DNA from: CAUPWF01 sp964367685
Lineage (GTDB): Bacteria > Bacillota > Clostridia > Lachnospirales > Lachnospiraceae
Reading direction: 5' to 3'
Length of the DNA: 44,550 bases
Assembly (NCBI GenBank): GCA_964367685.1
Contig: CAYIYM010000018.1
Location: 1-44,550, forward strand
Position numbers and translations under genes: made by a program. Of this stretch, positions 1-8,104 are shown piece by piece (position 1 is the stretch's first letter; each line of letters starts with the position of its first letter). The notes under the pieces were generated by a model, which saw only the letters and a list, made by a program, of their open reading frames with translations, made no database searches and was not told the origin of the DNA.

Positions 1-435
1 TTTCTTCGTATTTTAGCTATTTAAAGCGGATAAATATGATGTTTTCTTCCATTTTGTCCGCTTTTCCGATTCTCGGCATACGCATTCGTCACACATTCGC
101 CACGCATTCGCCAAGTATTCACTGCATTCGTTGCATTCACTGTATTCGTTACATTCGCTGTATTTGTTGCATTCACTGTATTCGCCACACGATATTTTAG
201 ACATGAGAAAACATGCGATTGAATACGCAATTTTCGGAAGGAACTTGTGTTTTGTGTTGAATATTTTGTGTTGAATGTTGTAAGCGACTTATCTACTAAT
301 TTAAGAAACTATAAGTTTATAGGATGTTTATGGACGTTTATGTGAAGGTGTGATATGTTTAAATTAATGATATCTTTGAAGTGAATTATGGTGGGATAAT
401 TACTATTATTGTAAAACGGAAGGGAGCGTAGTAAA
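1..435. other. Intergenic stretch without a convincing gene
   Basis: No reading frame here has both a ribosome binding site and a protein-like composition. The left part carries a short tandem repeat (115-186), described separately. The middle has a direct repeat of TTTGTGTTGAAT-like sequence around 249-278. The right part is AT-rich and runs into the ribosome binding site of the next gene (AGGGAG at 421-426). I see no convincing sigma-A promoter pair. Confidence 0.6.
115..186. repeat. Imperfect 18-bp tandem repeat, four units
   Basis: Units at 115-132, 133-150, 151-168 and 169-186 share the pattern (G/A)(T/C)ATTC(A/G)CTG(T/C)ATT(C/T)GTT, and more degenerate copies extend left to about 83. 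The unit lacks stop codons on the minus strand, so two frames stay open there and read as repeated Tyr-Ser-Glu-Cys-Asn or Asn-Thr-Val-Asn-Ala. Neither frame has a ribosome binding site before its ATG, so I treat this as a non-coding satellite. Confidence 0.7.
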
Positions 436-903
436 TTGAAAATTATAATTTTTATAAGAGTGGTTACTGTGATGTGTGTTTTATATTTTATGTTGATGGG
501 TGGATCCATGCTTTTATGGAATGGTATTATTTCAAACGATGATATTTCTCGATTTTCCAATAGCTTTAACCAAAGTATGTCGCTAGGAGGAATGAATGCA
601 TTGCTTGCCTTTGGAACAAGTTTAGCTTACATGTTTCAGCCATTATATCTATTATGTTTGATTAATGGGATATTATTATTAATACCGATTAAGAATAATA
701 AAATATTTGATGTTATTAAGTGGGGAACAATGAGTGGTAGTGTTATGATTATATTTTCGTATGCTACGTATTTGTTTGCGTTAAAAGCCTTTCCGATGCC
801 AATAATAGGAGTGTATTTTTGCATGGTATTAATTCTTTGCAATGTTGGAGTATTTGTATCTAAAAGCAAAGAGGTTAAAACTGACATGCGTGTAGAATTC
901 TAG
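436..903 (+). CDS. Hypothetical membrane protein, about four transmembrane helices
   Basis: A 155-residue protein I do not recognise. It is very hydrophobic. Likely membrane segments lie at about residues 3-28, 50-80, 93-113 and 118-140, so it is probably an integral inner-membrane protein with short loops. The C-terminus is polar (…SKSKEVKTDMRVEF). The start is TTG at 436, chosen because AGGGAG lies ten bases upstream; the reading frame has no better-placed ATG before residue 14. It stands alone, followed by 125 bases before the PilZ gene, which has its own promoter. No catalytic or transport motif is visible. It could be a small signalling or accessory membrane protein, but the sequence gives no direct clue. 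Confidence 0.6.
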   Translation: MKIIIFIRVVTVMCVLYFMLMGGSMLLWNGIISNDDISRFSNSFNQSMSLGGMNALLAFGTSLAYMFQPLYLLCLINGILLLIPIKNNKIFDVIKWGTMSGSVMIIFSYATYLFALKAFPMPIIGVYFCMVLILCNVGVFVSKSKEVKTDMRVEF

Positions 904-977
904 AAAGGGTGGAAGATACATAAATAATGACAAAAAAGAATAATATTTTAGAAAATGTAGATAGAAAAAGAATAATC

Positions 978-986
978 TGATATAAT
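978..986 (+). promoter_or_regulatory. Extended -10 promoter for the PilZ gene
   Basis: TGATATAAT is a perfect extended -10 element (TGnTATAAT). A weak -35 candidate, TAGATA at 958-963, lies 17 bases upstream. The start codon of the PilZ gene follows 42 bases after the -10. Confidence 0.55.
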
Positions 987-1028
987 AACTATGACTATTT
1001 ATTGTAAACTAACTAAGGATGTGATTAT

Positions 1029-1712
1029 ATGATGTTGACAAAATGTAATAAAGCAAGTGTATATAAAACAGGAGATATGGAAGAAAACCCAATCTGCGAG
1101 GTGATTGTAAAGCTCAATAGTAGCGACAAAGATGTGACAATTGTAGTTGAAGATGAGTACGCAGATCGACTAGTAGATGAAGTATATGTTTCGTTTTATG
1201 ATATGACATCAGGACTTATTAATTGTAGATGTAAACTTTCGGATCCAGAAGTAAATCGCATTGGAGCAAATAGATATGGATTCTATACTTGTACTATACT
1301 TGAACAAATATCTGTAGTAGAGCGAAGAAAAGAAGTGAAAGTAAGTGCAACGTGTTTTGTTGATGTGAAAGTACCATATCCACAAGTTGTGCCAGAAGGA
1401 TTTGAAGATATTGAACCAGAAGATGGCTATTTGATTACAGAAGGAATCATGCAAGACATTAGTGCAGGTGGGGTAGCATTTAGATCTTCTTTTCCGTTAT
1501 ATGTAGGGTCAGTTGTAGATTTGGACTTGTTCTTAGAAGATGACAAGGTTATATCTGTAAAGGCTGAAATATTAAGATCTGAGAAGTTGAACCCATTTGA
1601 TGCAATGAGTATCTGTTATTATGGATGTAGATTTATTGATGCTTCTGAGGAAATCAAGGATGAGTTACGTGCATATATACATAATGAAATGATTAGACAA
1701 AAGAGAATATAA
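1029..1712 (+). CDS. PilZ-domain protein (YcgR-like c-di-GMP receptor)
   Basis: This 227-residue protein has the two-domain shape of YcgR-like proteins: an N-terminal beta-rich part (about 1-95) and a C-terminal PilZ domain (about 98-220). The PilZ signature is visible as VVERRKEVKV followed by DISAGGVAF, the D/NxSxxG motif. The first motif is normally RxxxR; here the second arginine is lysine (RKEVK), so cyclic di-GMP binding may be altered. Proteins of this family sense c-di-GMP and usually control motility, pili or secretion. It lies just upstream of a pilus cluster, separated by a terminator, so it is probably an independent gene with a linked role (inference). Two ATGs occur in tandem at 1029 and 1032; AAGGATG lies at about 1015-1021. 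Confidence 0.85.
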   Translation: MMLTKCNKASVYKTGDMEENPICEVIVKLNSSDKDVTIVVEDEYADRLVDEVYVSFYDMTSGLINCRCKLSDPEVNRIGANRYGFYTCTILEQISVVERRKEVKVSATCFVDVKVPYPQVVPEGFEDIEPEDGYLITEGIMQDISAGGVAFRSSFPLYVGSVVDLDLFLEDDKVISVKAEILRSEKLNPFDAMSICYYGCRFIDASEEIKDELRAYIHNEMIRQKRI

Positions 1713-1730
1713 ATGTAAAAATATATAAAG

Positions 1731-1750
1731 AAGGCCGCAAGGCCTTTTTT
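1731..1750 (+). terminator. Rho-independent terminator after the PilZ gene
   Basis: AAGGCC (1731-1736) pairs with GGCCTT (1741-1746) around a GCAA tetraloop, followed by a run of T. It sits 19 bases after the PilZ stop codon and separates that gene from the pilus cluster. Confidence 0.9.
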
Positions 1751-2011
1751 CTGTTATAAAATACTCCCATTGCTATTGGTAAAGTATATATAATAGGTAG
1801 AAAGAGAAATGACAAACCTATTTCTTAAGAAAGTATAACCCGAACACATGGATTGTTAATAATAAAAGAGAGTATTCATTAATATAATGATAATCCTGTT
1901 TATAAAATATTAATAAACTATAAAAATATATAGAAAAAAATGTCATTTAATGTTATTATAGGTTATGAATTAATTAAAAGTGTATTATTTTATACAAAAG
2001 TGAGGAATGGG
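1751..2011 (+). promoter_or_regulatory. Leader region of the regulator and pilus cluster
   Basis: This AT-rich gap must hold the promoter of the cluster. The best -10 candidate is TATAAT at 1883-1888, but no convincing -35 lies 16-18 bases upstream, as expected for a promoter that needs an activator. TATAAA at 1901-1906 is an alternative. LytTR proteins bind direct repeats, but I could not identify a clear pair here. Confidence 0.35.
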
Positions 2012-2731
2012 ATGAATGAACTAAAAATTATCATCTGCTATAACAATAAAACAATACAGAGTATTTTGTCACAAGCGGTGCAGTATGTTGCCGATGTAGC
2101 GGGGATAAATGTTAATATTGAAAGTATTGGTTCTTTGCGAAGACTAAGTTTCGAATTAGATATGGGATACTATGACATTGCTTTGCTTGATACTGAAATA
2201 CAAGGCGAATGTAGTATAGAGGTAATTAGACGAATGAGACGACAAGGCGTTAACACAAGCGTTATCTTCTTGAGTAAGGAAATAGAAAAAGTCACTGAAA
2301 TCTTTGATTTAAATATCTTTGCATTTAAAAATGCGGAGAAGTTCACATTTGAGCAATTCAGAGATTTGATTTTAAGAGTATTAATTCATAGCAGCAAGAA
2401 GCAAAGAAGTACAATTCGTTTGAAGACAAAGGAAGGCGAAAAGCACATCCCTATATCGAATATCATCTATATAGAAAGTGATATGAAAGGAAATCGAGTA
2501 CATTTAGTGAGTGGAGAAATCTGTACAAGTTCAGATAGCCTGAGAAAATACGAGGAAGCATTAAGGGTTGCTGGTTTTATAAAGAGTCATCGCTCCTTTT
2601 TGGTAAATGTGGAATGGATAGAAAGTATTTCGAAGAAGAATTTGCGATTTGCAAATCAAGATGAGGTACCGATTGGATTAAGCTATTATCCTGAATTAAT
2701 AGAACTGGTTAGAAAGAAGGGGATGAATTGA
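2012..2731 (+). CDS. LytTR-family response regulator
   Basis: This 239-residue protein has a receiver-like domain (about 1-125) and a C-terminal LytTR DNA-binding domain (about 135-235). The receiver carries DIALLDTEIQG, whose Asp fits the phospho-acceptor after beta-3, and IFAFKNAEKF in the place of the conserved Lys loop. The LytTR part shows ISNIIYIESD, then GFIKSHRSFLVNVEWI, typical of AgrA/LytR proteins. The frame is open further upstream to 1940, but ATG 2012 is chosen because GAGG lies six bases before it and the receiver fold begins at MNELKIIICYN. No histidine kinase gene is adjacent. It overlaps the next gene by four bases and heads the pilus cluster, so it probably regulates it (inference). 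Confidence 0.85.
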   Translation: MNELKIIICYNNKTIQSILSQAVQYVADVAGINVNIESIGSLRRLSFELDMGYYDIALLDTEIQGECSIEVIRRMRRQGVNTSVIFLSKEIEKVTEIFDLNIFAFKNAEKFTFEQFRDLILRVLIHSSKKQRSTIRLKTKEGEKHIPISNIIYIESDMKGNRVHLVSGEICTSSDSLRKYEEALRVAGFIKSHRSFLVNVEWIESISKKNLRFANQDEVPIGLSYYPELIELVRKKGMN

Positions 2732-3438
2732 TACACGTATGTTTTTGTGGATTGAAGGAAGATACAGTTAGTGTGTTTACGGAAGTGCTAAATGGCATAT
2801 ATAAAAGTACATTAAGACGTTATAATATATTTTCGTTTCCAGACATAGACACAATGGAACGTAAATTAGGGAAGAACTTAAAAGATATTCAATTTCTATG
2901 GATTAATCTAGAAAAAGAAAAGGATTATCTTAAGATTATAGAGATGCGAAAACGTGGAGTGGCAGCTGAGTTGATTTGTTCTAATTTATTAGGAGAAGAA
3001 GCAGCTGAGCTACTTGATTATAATCTGTTCTCCTATTTTCTGAAAAATGAAGAAGAGATACTTGAAAATCTTGAAGAAGTGGAAAAAGCGTTCACTAGAA
3101 TTGCACTCTACATTAGAGCAAGGAAGAAAGACAAGTATCTAATAGAAGCAGCAGGAGTTGTTTATTTGATTCCTTTTGATGAGATTTATTATATAAATTC
3201 TCAAAGTAGAAAAATTATGATACATGGAGTGCATAAGGAATGGGGAATGTACGCGAAGATTAATGATATAGAGAATGTATTTTTAGAGCATGGATTTATT
3301 CGTTGTCACCATTCGTATCTCGTTAATTCTTTATTTGTTGATCGTATTGAAAATAAGAATTTGATACTAAAAACGAGTGAAGTAGTTCCGATTAGTGCAA
3401 GTAGATATAAGGAAATCGAGAAAGTTAGAGGGGTATAA
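2728..3438 (+). CDS. Second LytTR-domain protein with degenerate receiver
   Basis: This 236-residue protein has the same layout as its upstream neighbour. Its LytTR domain (about 135-232) is clear: FDEIYYINSQSRKIMIHG, then GFIRCHHSYLVNSLFVDRI. The N-terminal region looks like a receiver fold, but the expected phospho-acceptor position reads FLWINLEKEKD, with Asn instead of Asp, so classical phosphorylation is unlikely. It starts at TTG 2728, overlapping the previous stop as TTGA, with AAGAAGGGG just upstream, a sign of translational coupling. Its stop codon directly abuts the next start (3439). It may form a heterodimer with the first regulator or act constitutively; that is inference. Confidence 0.85.
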   Translation: MIHVCFCGLKEDTVSVFTEVLNGIYKSTLRRYNIFSFPDIDTMERKLGKNLKDIQFLWINLEKEKDYLKIIEMRKRGVAAELICSNLLGEEAAELLDYNLFSYFLKNEEEILENLEEVEKAFTRIALYIRARKKDKYLIEAAGVVYLIPFDEIYYINSQSRKIMIHGVHKEWGMYAKINDIENVFLEHGFIRCHHSYLVNSLFVDRIENKNLILKTSEVVPISASRYKEIEKVRGV

Positions 3439-4122
3439 ATGAGGTTTGTGAGAGGGAAAATCAAAAAGCTATTAGTTCGAAATGACGGAAATACAACTGT
3501 ACTAGCCTTAGGGTTCATGCTAGTGTTCTTCGCTATGGCTGTAGGACTGTTGTTGTTTGCATCCTATAATTCAGAGAACTTCGATGAGCGTACTGCAGAA
3601 GGGCAGTTAAAGCGTTATACAATTGAGTTGTCAGACATGGTGAGTGCAGATATTAAGAATGGAATGTTTAATCAAATGGTATCTGACTCGGTTATGTTGG
3701 CACATGGTGTATTAAACAAACCAGAATCACCACTCCAAGGAATTAATGAATCATATAAAATTACGACAGTTCTTACTAGAGAAAATGGTGGAACGGAGTA
3801 TTACAATCTATCACATCCATTTACGGAAGAAGAAATAGAGTTGACAATAGAACTTGAATATTTGCCAGCAGGATACAGTACTGTGTCGAATCACTATTTC
3901 CTACCTTCAAAAAATGGAATGGATTTATTGCAAATTGGAGATAAAATGGAAGTGCTATACACAGTGGTAATTGATGAAATGGAATATCGCGCAAGCGGAT
4001 TGTATTATCTATCTAAGAACACCAATGTTCAACCAGATGGTACATTGTTAGCCAATCCAAAAATTGATGGATTCAAGTGGGAGATTGAACGATTTGACAA
4101 CTTGAATTATAAGAAGAATTAA
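3439..4122 (+). CDS. PilX/GspK-like minor pilin candidate
   Basis: This 227-residue protein has a basic N-terminus (MRFVRGKIKKLLVRNDG) followed by one strongly hydrophobic helix at about residues 20-42, then a polar extracellular part. The arrangement resembles a class III signal with cleavage after DG: the mature start would be NTTVLALGFML. There is no Glu at +5, which in pilin systems is the mark of GspK/PilX-type tip proteins. It is first in a run of three small single-helix proteins ahead of the pilus machinery, the usual location of minor pilins. No catalytic motif is visible in the ectodomain. A plain membrane-anchored accessory protein remains possible. The ATG start follows AGAGGGG and directly abuts the preceding stop. 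Confidence 0.65.
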   Translation: MRFVRGKIKKLLVRNDGNTTVLALGFMLVFFAMAVGLLLFASYNSENFDERTAEGQLKRYTIELSDMVSADIKNGMFNQMVSDSVMLAHGVLNKPESPLQGINESYKITTVLTRENGGTEYYNLSHPFTEEEIELTIELEYLPAGYSTVSNHYFLPSKNGMDLLQIGDKMEVLYTVVIDEMEYRASGLYYLSKNTNVQPDGTLLANPKIDGFKWEIERFDNLNYKKN

Positions 4123-4131
4123 GAAGGGGGA

Positions 4132-4608
4132 ATGAATATGAAACATTGGTTACAAAAGCGAATCAAGGATCAGAGCGGTGGTTATCTAGTAGAAGTAATC
4201 GTAGGAAGTGTCATTCTTCTCTTTCTATCTATGATGTTTACATCGACGGTGAGTATTACAACGAAAATCAATGCACGTTCGGAAGCGCTCATGAGAGAAT
4301 GGAGTGAAGTGTTCAATATGGTGAAGATGGAAGCATTTGCAACAGCACTTGCACCTACAGTTAAGAATACACCAGTTGCCGACAACTATATGGTAAAGGT
4401 GGTAGAAATTGTAAGTACAGTGCCAGATCCATCAGATCCTTCGGGAGAGATTATCAAGTTCGAAGAGGCAGAAGATAGAGATATTGCGAAGGAAATACAA
4501 GTAAATCCTCTAGTATATAGAGATTTTGAATTCGAAGAATATATATTTAATCAAGAAATATTTACGAACGAGACATATGAATTTAAGATTTATGAGATTA
4601 AACGATAA
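4132..4608 (+). CDS. Prepilin-like minor pilin (PilV-like)
   Basis: This 158-residue protein has a short basic leader and then SGGYLVEVIVGSVILLF, a prepilin cleavage/methylation pattern: cutting between the two glycines puts Glu at +5. The mature +1 residue would be Gly rather than the usual Phe. The hydrophobic helix covers about residues 18-40 and is followed by a small globular part with acidic segments. It is likely processed by the prepilin peptidase encoded at 10383 and is a minor pilin or pseudopilin of the assembly-initiating complex. ATGs occur at 4132 and 4138; the purine-rich GAAGGGGG lies just before the first. Assignment to PilV is by size and position only. Confidence 0.75.
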   Translation: MNMKHWLQKRIKDQSGGYLVEVIVGSVILLFLSMMFTSTVSITTKINARSEALMREWSEVFNMVKMEAFATALAPTVKNTPVADNYMVKVVEIVSTVPDPSDPSGEIIKFEEAEDRDIAKEIQVNPLVYRDFEFEEYIFNQEIFTNETYEFKIYEIKR

Positions 4609-4632
4609 GAAGATGAAGAGGGAAAAAGTGCA

Positions 4633-5340
4633 ATGAAAAAGAGAATAAAAGATATTTCAGGTGTGACCGTACTTGAATTGATAGTGGCACTGTCGATTAT
4701 GGTAATCTTCTTCATGCTGTTAACATGGATTGTATCTGTTTCAGGTAAGGTGTATGTGCAGGAAGTTCGTGCAACCATTGATCGAGATGCATTATCGACT
4801 ATAATAGATGATATTGAAGGATATGTGTTATATGGAGAAGATATTGATGTTGTGTATTATTTTACACCAACGATTAATACCAATTATGTAGTAGATAATC
4901 CTGATTACGATATTGATGTTGATATTGATTTATCTACTTATCTAGAAAGTAGACACACACATGGATGGTTATATCTGCGTGGCAAAGATGTGGTATGTGT
5001 GCGCGATGATGGATCAGAGGAACTTGTTTTGAATCTTTCTGATAAGAATTTTGTTGGAAATGGGCTTCGTATGGGTTATAAAGATATTTATCTTACCAAT
5101 ACAAAAGAGGATGGAACAGGAGCGGATATTATTCATGGGCTCCCATATGAACCACGCTATTATCAAGGTATGGATCTAGTGTTTCAAGTATATGATGAAA
5201 ATGGATTCAATGATGCAGGGATTATAGATAGACCTGAGATTCGAGAGGGAATCTACACCTTGGTCGTAAAGGGTGAAAGCAAGGGAATTAATTTATCCTC
5301 AGAGCTGATAGAGGTAGTAAGTAGTTTTAATGAACGATAG
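4633..5340 (+). CDS. Prepilin-like minor pilin (PilW/GspJ-like)
   Basis: This 235-residue protein opens with MKKRIKDISG and then VTVLELIVALSIMVIFF, a good class III prepilin signal with Gly at -1 and Glu at +5. The hydrophobic helix covers about residues 11-35. The rest is a larger, acidic, Tyr-rich ectodomain, with a notable D-rich run around residues 90-102. Size and order after the two preceding minor pilins suggest the PilW/GspJ/ComGF class. It lies 24 bases after its neighbour and 20 before the bactofilin-like gene, all in the same direction. I infer membership of the tip or priming complex; the exact minor-pilin class cannot be settled from sequence alone. Confidence 0.75.
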   Translation: MKKRIKDISGVTVLELIVALSIMVIFFMLLTWIVSVSGKVYVQEVRATIDRDALSTIIDDIEGYVLYGEDIDVVYYFTPTINTNYVVDNPDYDIDVDIDLSTYLESRHTHGWLYLRGKDVVCVRDDGSEELVLNLSDKNFVGNGLRMGYKDIYLTNTKEDGTGADIIHGLPYEPRYYQGMDLVFQVYDENGFNDAGIIDRPEIREGIYTLVVKGESKGINLSSELIEVVSSFNER

Positions 5341-5360
5341 GTTATAAAGAAGGAGAACTC

Positions 5361-6863
5361 ATGGGAGATGAAGTGAAGCGAATAGATTTCGAAGAAGAAG
5401 TTGAATATCGTTCCCAAGTATTTGTTGCAGGCAGTGTTGTGTATGATGATGAAATGAGTGAAGAAATTGCGAAGAGGCAAGAAAAGAAGAATCACACGGT
5501 ACAGCCGAAAGAACATGAGAATATGACAGCGCAAGAAGTAAATAGTAATGAGCCAGACGGCTTCTATGATAATTTAACGGTAGAGTTTTTCGATGAATCA
5601 GAAGAACTTGTAACAAGTGTTGGTGGGGATGATGTTGGAGAAGTAATTAAAAAGCGTCGGCGGAGACGTCGTAAAAAAACAACAGATGCAAATAAAAATG
5701 AAAATGTTCCTAGTGAGGAGTTAAAAACAGAGGATGTTCAATCTAGCGACGAAGAACTTGAAGCGGAAGACTTTGATAGCTTTTTAAATGATCTGAGAAA
5801 AGAATTACTTGATGGAGAAGATAAGGTAGTTAAATTGACGGAACAGAAGGTGACAAAGGTTGAGTCGAAGATAGAAGAAAAAGTAGAAGCAGTTGCAGAA
5901 GATTATGACTTTCTAGAAAACATTCGCTTAGAACTTCTTAAAAAAGAGGAAGAAGAGAAAGAAAGACTTGAGAAAATTCGTCTAAAGTTAGAAGAAGAGG
6001 AACGCAAGCTACATGAAGAAACCTTCGTGAAAATTGATTCTTCTGAAATTCAGATTGAAGAGAAGCCGAAGAAGAGTAAGTCAAAACAAGAATTTCAGCC
6101 AATGGCAGAGATTAAGCCGAAGGCAAAAAAAGGATTATTTGAGACCTTGATTGCACAGATACAATCTATGTTCTCTAAACCAGAGAAGAAGATGGAAGAA
6201 TCGAAACAGGTAACAGATGCAGCAGATTCCACACAAGAAGAGAAACATGAGGTACAACCGATTGTAGATGTTCCGATCTTAACAGAAACAACAGTGGATG
6301 AACCAGAGGTGCAAGTGCCAGAAGTAGACGAACCCATAACAGACCAGCAGGCGACAGATGAGCAGGCGACAAATCAGCAGGCGACAGATGAGCAGGCGAC
6401 AGATCAGCAGGCGACAGACCAGCAGGCGACAGACCAGCAGGCGACAGATCAGCAGACAACAGACCAGCAATCGATAGATAAGCAAGCAACAGATGAATCA
6501 ACAACAGTTGAACAAGTAATCGACATGCAAGTAGTTGGGAAGGTAACAGAAATTCAAGGAGTGATTCTAGGAGGTGTTACTGGAGAACATGTTGTGATCT
6601 ATCCAAAAGCAATGGTGCGTAATGGGATTTGGGCCCAAGGCCAGATTCATGCTATGGAAGAATCCATTGCATTGGGAGAAATCCGTTGTCGGCGATTGAT
6701 TGTAGATGGAACAGTACGCGGAACGGTATATGGAAGTGAAGAAGTAATCATTGGAGACAATGGCGTAGTAATTGGTGATATTTATACTCCAAATATTGTC
6801 CTAAGCCCACGAGCAATTGTGGAAGGACATATATTAGATGGTAAAGAGACAGATAGGAAGTAG
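5361..6863 (+). CDS. Bactofilin-like protein with long acidic and repeat-bearing N-terminus
   Basis: This 500-residue protein has three parts. Residues 1-260 are highly charged, with Glu/Lys-rich stretches predicted to form coiled coil (about 180-235) and a basic patch KKRRRRRRKK near residue 100. Residues 328-377 are ten tandem five-residue units of the DQQAT type. Residues about 392-495 are a polymer-forming (bactofilin) domain, a right-handed beta-helix with regular short strands: GVILGGVTGEHVVIYP, IALGEIRCRRLIVDG, EEVIIGDNGVVIGDIY. Bactofilins are cytoskeletal polymers that act as scaffolds at defined cell sites. No signal peptide is present, so it is cytoplasmic. Placed between minor pilins and PilC, it may position the pilus machine (inference). 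ATG 5361 follows AAGGAG. Confidence 0.8.
   Translation: MGDEVKRIDFEEEVEYRSQVFVAGSVVYDDEMSEEIAKRQEKKNHTVQPKEHENMTAQEVNSNEPDGFYDNLTVEFFDESEELVTSVGGDDVGEVIKKRRRRRRKKTTDANKNENVPSEELKTEDVQSSDEELEAEDFDSFLNDLRKELLDGEDKVVKLTEQKVTKVESKIEEKVEAVAEDYDFLENIRLELLKKEEEEKERLEKIRLKLEEEERKLHEETFVKIDSSEIQIEEKPKKSKSKQEFQPMAEIKPKAKKGLFETLIAQIQSMFSKPEKKMEESKQVTDAADSTQEEKHEVQPIVDVPILTETTVDEPEVQVPEVDEPITDQQATDEQATNQQATDEQATDQQATDQQATDQQATDQQTTDQQSIDKQATDESTTVEQVIDMQVVGKVTEIQGVILGGVTGEHVVIYPKAMVRNGIWAQGQIHAMEESIALGEIRCRRLIVDGTVRGTVYGSEEVIIGDNGVVIGDIYTPNIVLSPRAIVEGHILDGKETDRK
6342..6491 (+). repeat. 15-bp in-frame tandem repeat, ten units (DQQAT)
   Basis: Ten units of CAGCAGGCGACAGAC-type sequence encode DQQAT, DEQAT, NQQAT, DEQAT, three DQQAT, DQQTT, DQQSI and DKQAT. 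Inner units are nearly identical at the DNA level and the edges have diverged, the usual pattern of slippage expansion. Because the unit is 15 bp, length changes would keep the reading frame. Confidence 0.95.
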
Positions 6864-6874
6864 GAGGGCGAAAG

Positions 6875-8083
6875 TTGGTACAATATCAATGTAAAGTAAT
6901 CGATGAGCGCGGACGAACCGTACGAAAAAGTATTACGGCGGCAAATTATCCGGATGTATACTATAAGATAGAGAAATTGGGATGGACACCAATCGATATC
7001 AAAGAAATAGAAGATAAGAAAGTAACATCAAGAGTAAGAAGACTAAGTCTTAAAGAATTGGTAGTATTTTGTAGACAAACATCTACTATGTTACAAGCTG
7101 GTATTCCGATTGTAACGGCATTTGAGATTCTAAGGCTACAATGCCGAAAAGAAAGAAATCATGCAATGGCAAATATTTACGATCACATTCATGCAGATCT
7201 TCAGATAGGTATCTCCATGAAGGATAGTATGGAAGCAATGAATGGAGTATTCCCGCCAATGTTAATTAGTATCATTGCTGCCGGAGAATTAACTGGTAAT
7301 ATTGATACAGTTATGACTAAATTAGGCGGATATTACGATAGACAGAGGATATTAAAACATAAAATCGATAGTTCCTTGATGTATCCGAAGATTCTGTTAG
7401 TATTGGTTGTAGGGGTAGTAATTGGACTCTTCACCTTCATACTACCATCCTTCTTCGTGGTATTTGATCAGCTAGATATACATCTTCCATTGATAACAGA
7501 GATTTTAATTAAAATCAGTGACTTTATGCGAGAGCGTTGGTATATAATTGTAGCAATCCTTGCATTAGTTGTGTTAATCTATAATATGTTAATGACCAAC
7601 GATGAATTTGCAAAAACCTTGGACTATATCTATACAAAGATATACGTAGTTCGTGAAATGGTTATGAAGGTATCCATTGCTAATTTCACTAGCACACTTG
7701 GTTTGTTATCATCAAGTGGAGTTGGATTGCTTCAAGCAGTAGATATTAGTAAGGATGTATTAACAAACCGCTATTACCGTATGAAGCTTCATGAAGTAAG
7801 AGACGAGGTAGAAGTTGGAAAGATGCTTTCTCATGCCTTAGAGAATGCGGAAATATTCGATCCAATGGTAACTTCCCTAATCTTAATTGGTGAAGAATCA
7901 GGAAGTCTAGATAAGATGCTTGATATGGCATCGGATTTCTATGAGACAGAAGCGGAACAAGCAATGAGTAAGATGGTTACCTTTATTGAGCCGATTGTAA
8001 TTGTAATTATTGGAGTGTTAGTTCTTGGAGTAGTTGCGGCAGTTATTCTACCAATCTTCTCAATGGCAACACAATTATCATAA
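6875..8083 (+). CDS. pilC: Type IV pilus inner-membrane platform protein PilC
   Basis: This 402-residue protein belongs to the type II secretion F / PilC family, the polytopic membrane platform that couples the ATPases to pilin insertion. An N-terminal basic domain (1-60) is followed by two T2SSF domains (about 65-190 and 270-395). Family hallmarks are visible: LSLKELVVFCRQTSTMLQAGIPI, ISIIAAGELTGNID and VTSLILIGEESGSLDKML. Hydrophobic segments lie at about 168-190, 218-240 and 372-396. Length is normal for the family. The start is TTG 6875, after AGGAGGG at about 6862-6868. It is downstream of the bactofilin-like gene and upstream of pilM. Confidence 0.93.
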   Translation: MVQYQCKVIDERGRTVRKSITAANYPDVYYKIEKLGWTPIDIKEIEDKKVTSRVRRLSLKELVVFCRQTSTMLQAGIPIVTAFEILRLQCRKERNHAMANIYDHIHADLQIGISMKDSMEAMNGVFPPMLISIIAAGELTGNIDTVMTKLGGYYDRQRILKHKIDSSLMYPKILLVLVVGVVIGLFTFILPSFFVVFDQLDIHLPLITEILIKISDFMRERWYIIVAILALVVLIYNMLMTNDEFAKTLDYIYTKIYVVREMVMKVSIANFTSTLGLLSSSGVGLLQAVDISKDVLTNRYYRMKLHEVRDEVEVGKMLSHALENAEIFDPMVTSLILIGEESGSLDKMLDMASDFYETEAEQAMSKMVTFIEPIVIVIIGVLVLGVVAAVILPIFSMATQLS

Positions 8084-8104
8084 GAAAGAAAGTGGAGGAA
8101 TAGA

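Noticed and set aside
13..230. Two minus-strand frames over the left-end repeat (63 and 69 residues)
   Set aside because: They exist only because the 18-bp repeat lacks stops. Neither has a ribosome binding site, and composition is purely repetitive.
6175..6504. Minus-strand frames opposite the bactofilin-like gene repeat
   Set aside because: They mirror the DQQAT-coding repeat, giving Leu/Ser/Pro-rich repetitive peptides, and have no start signals.
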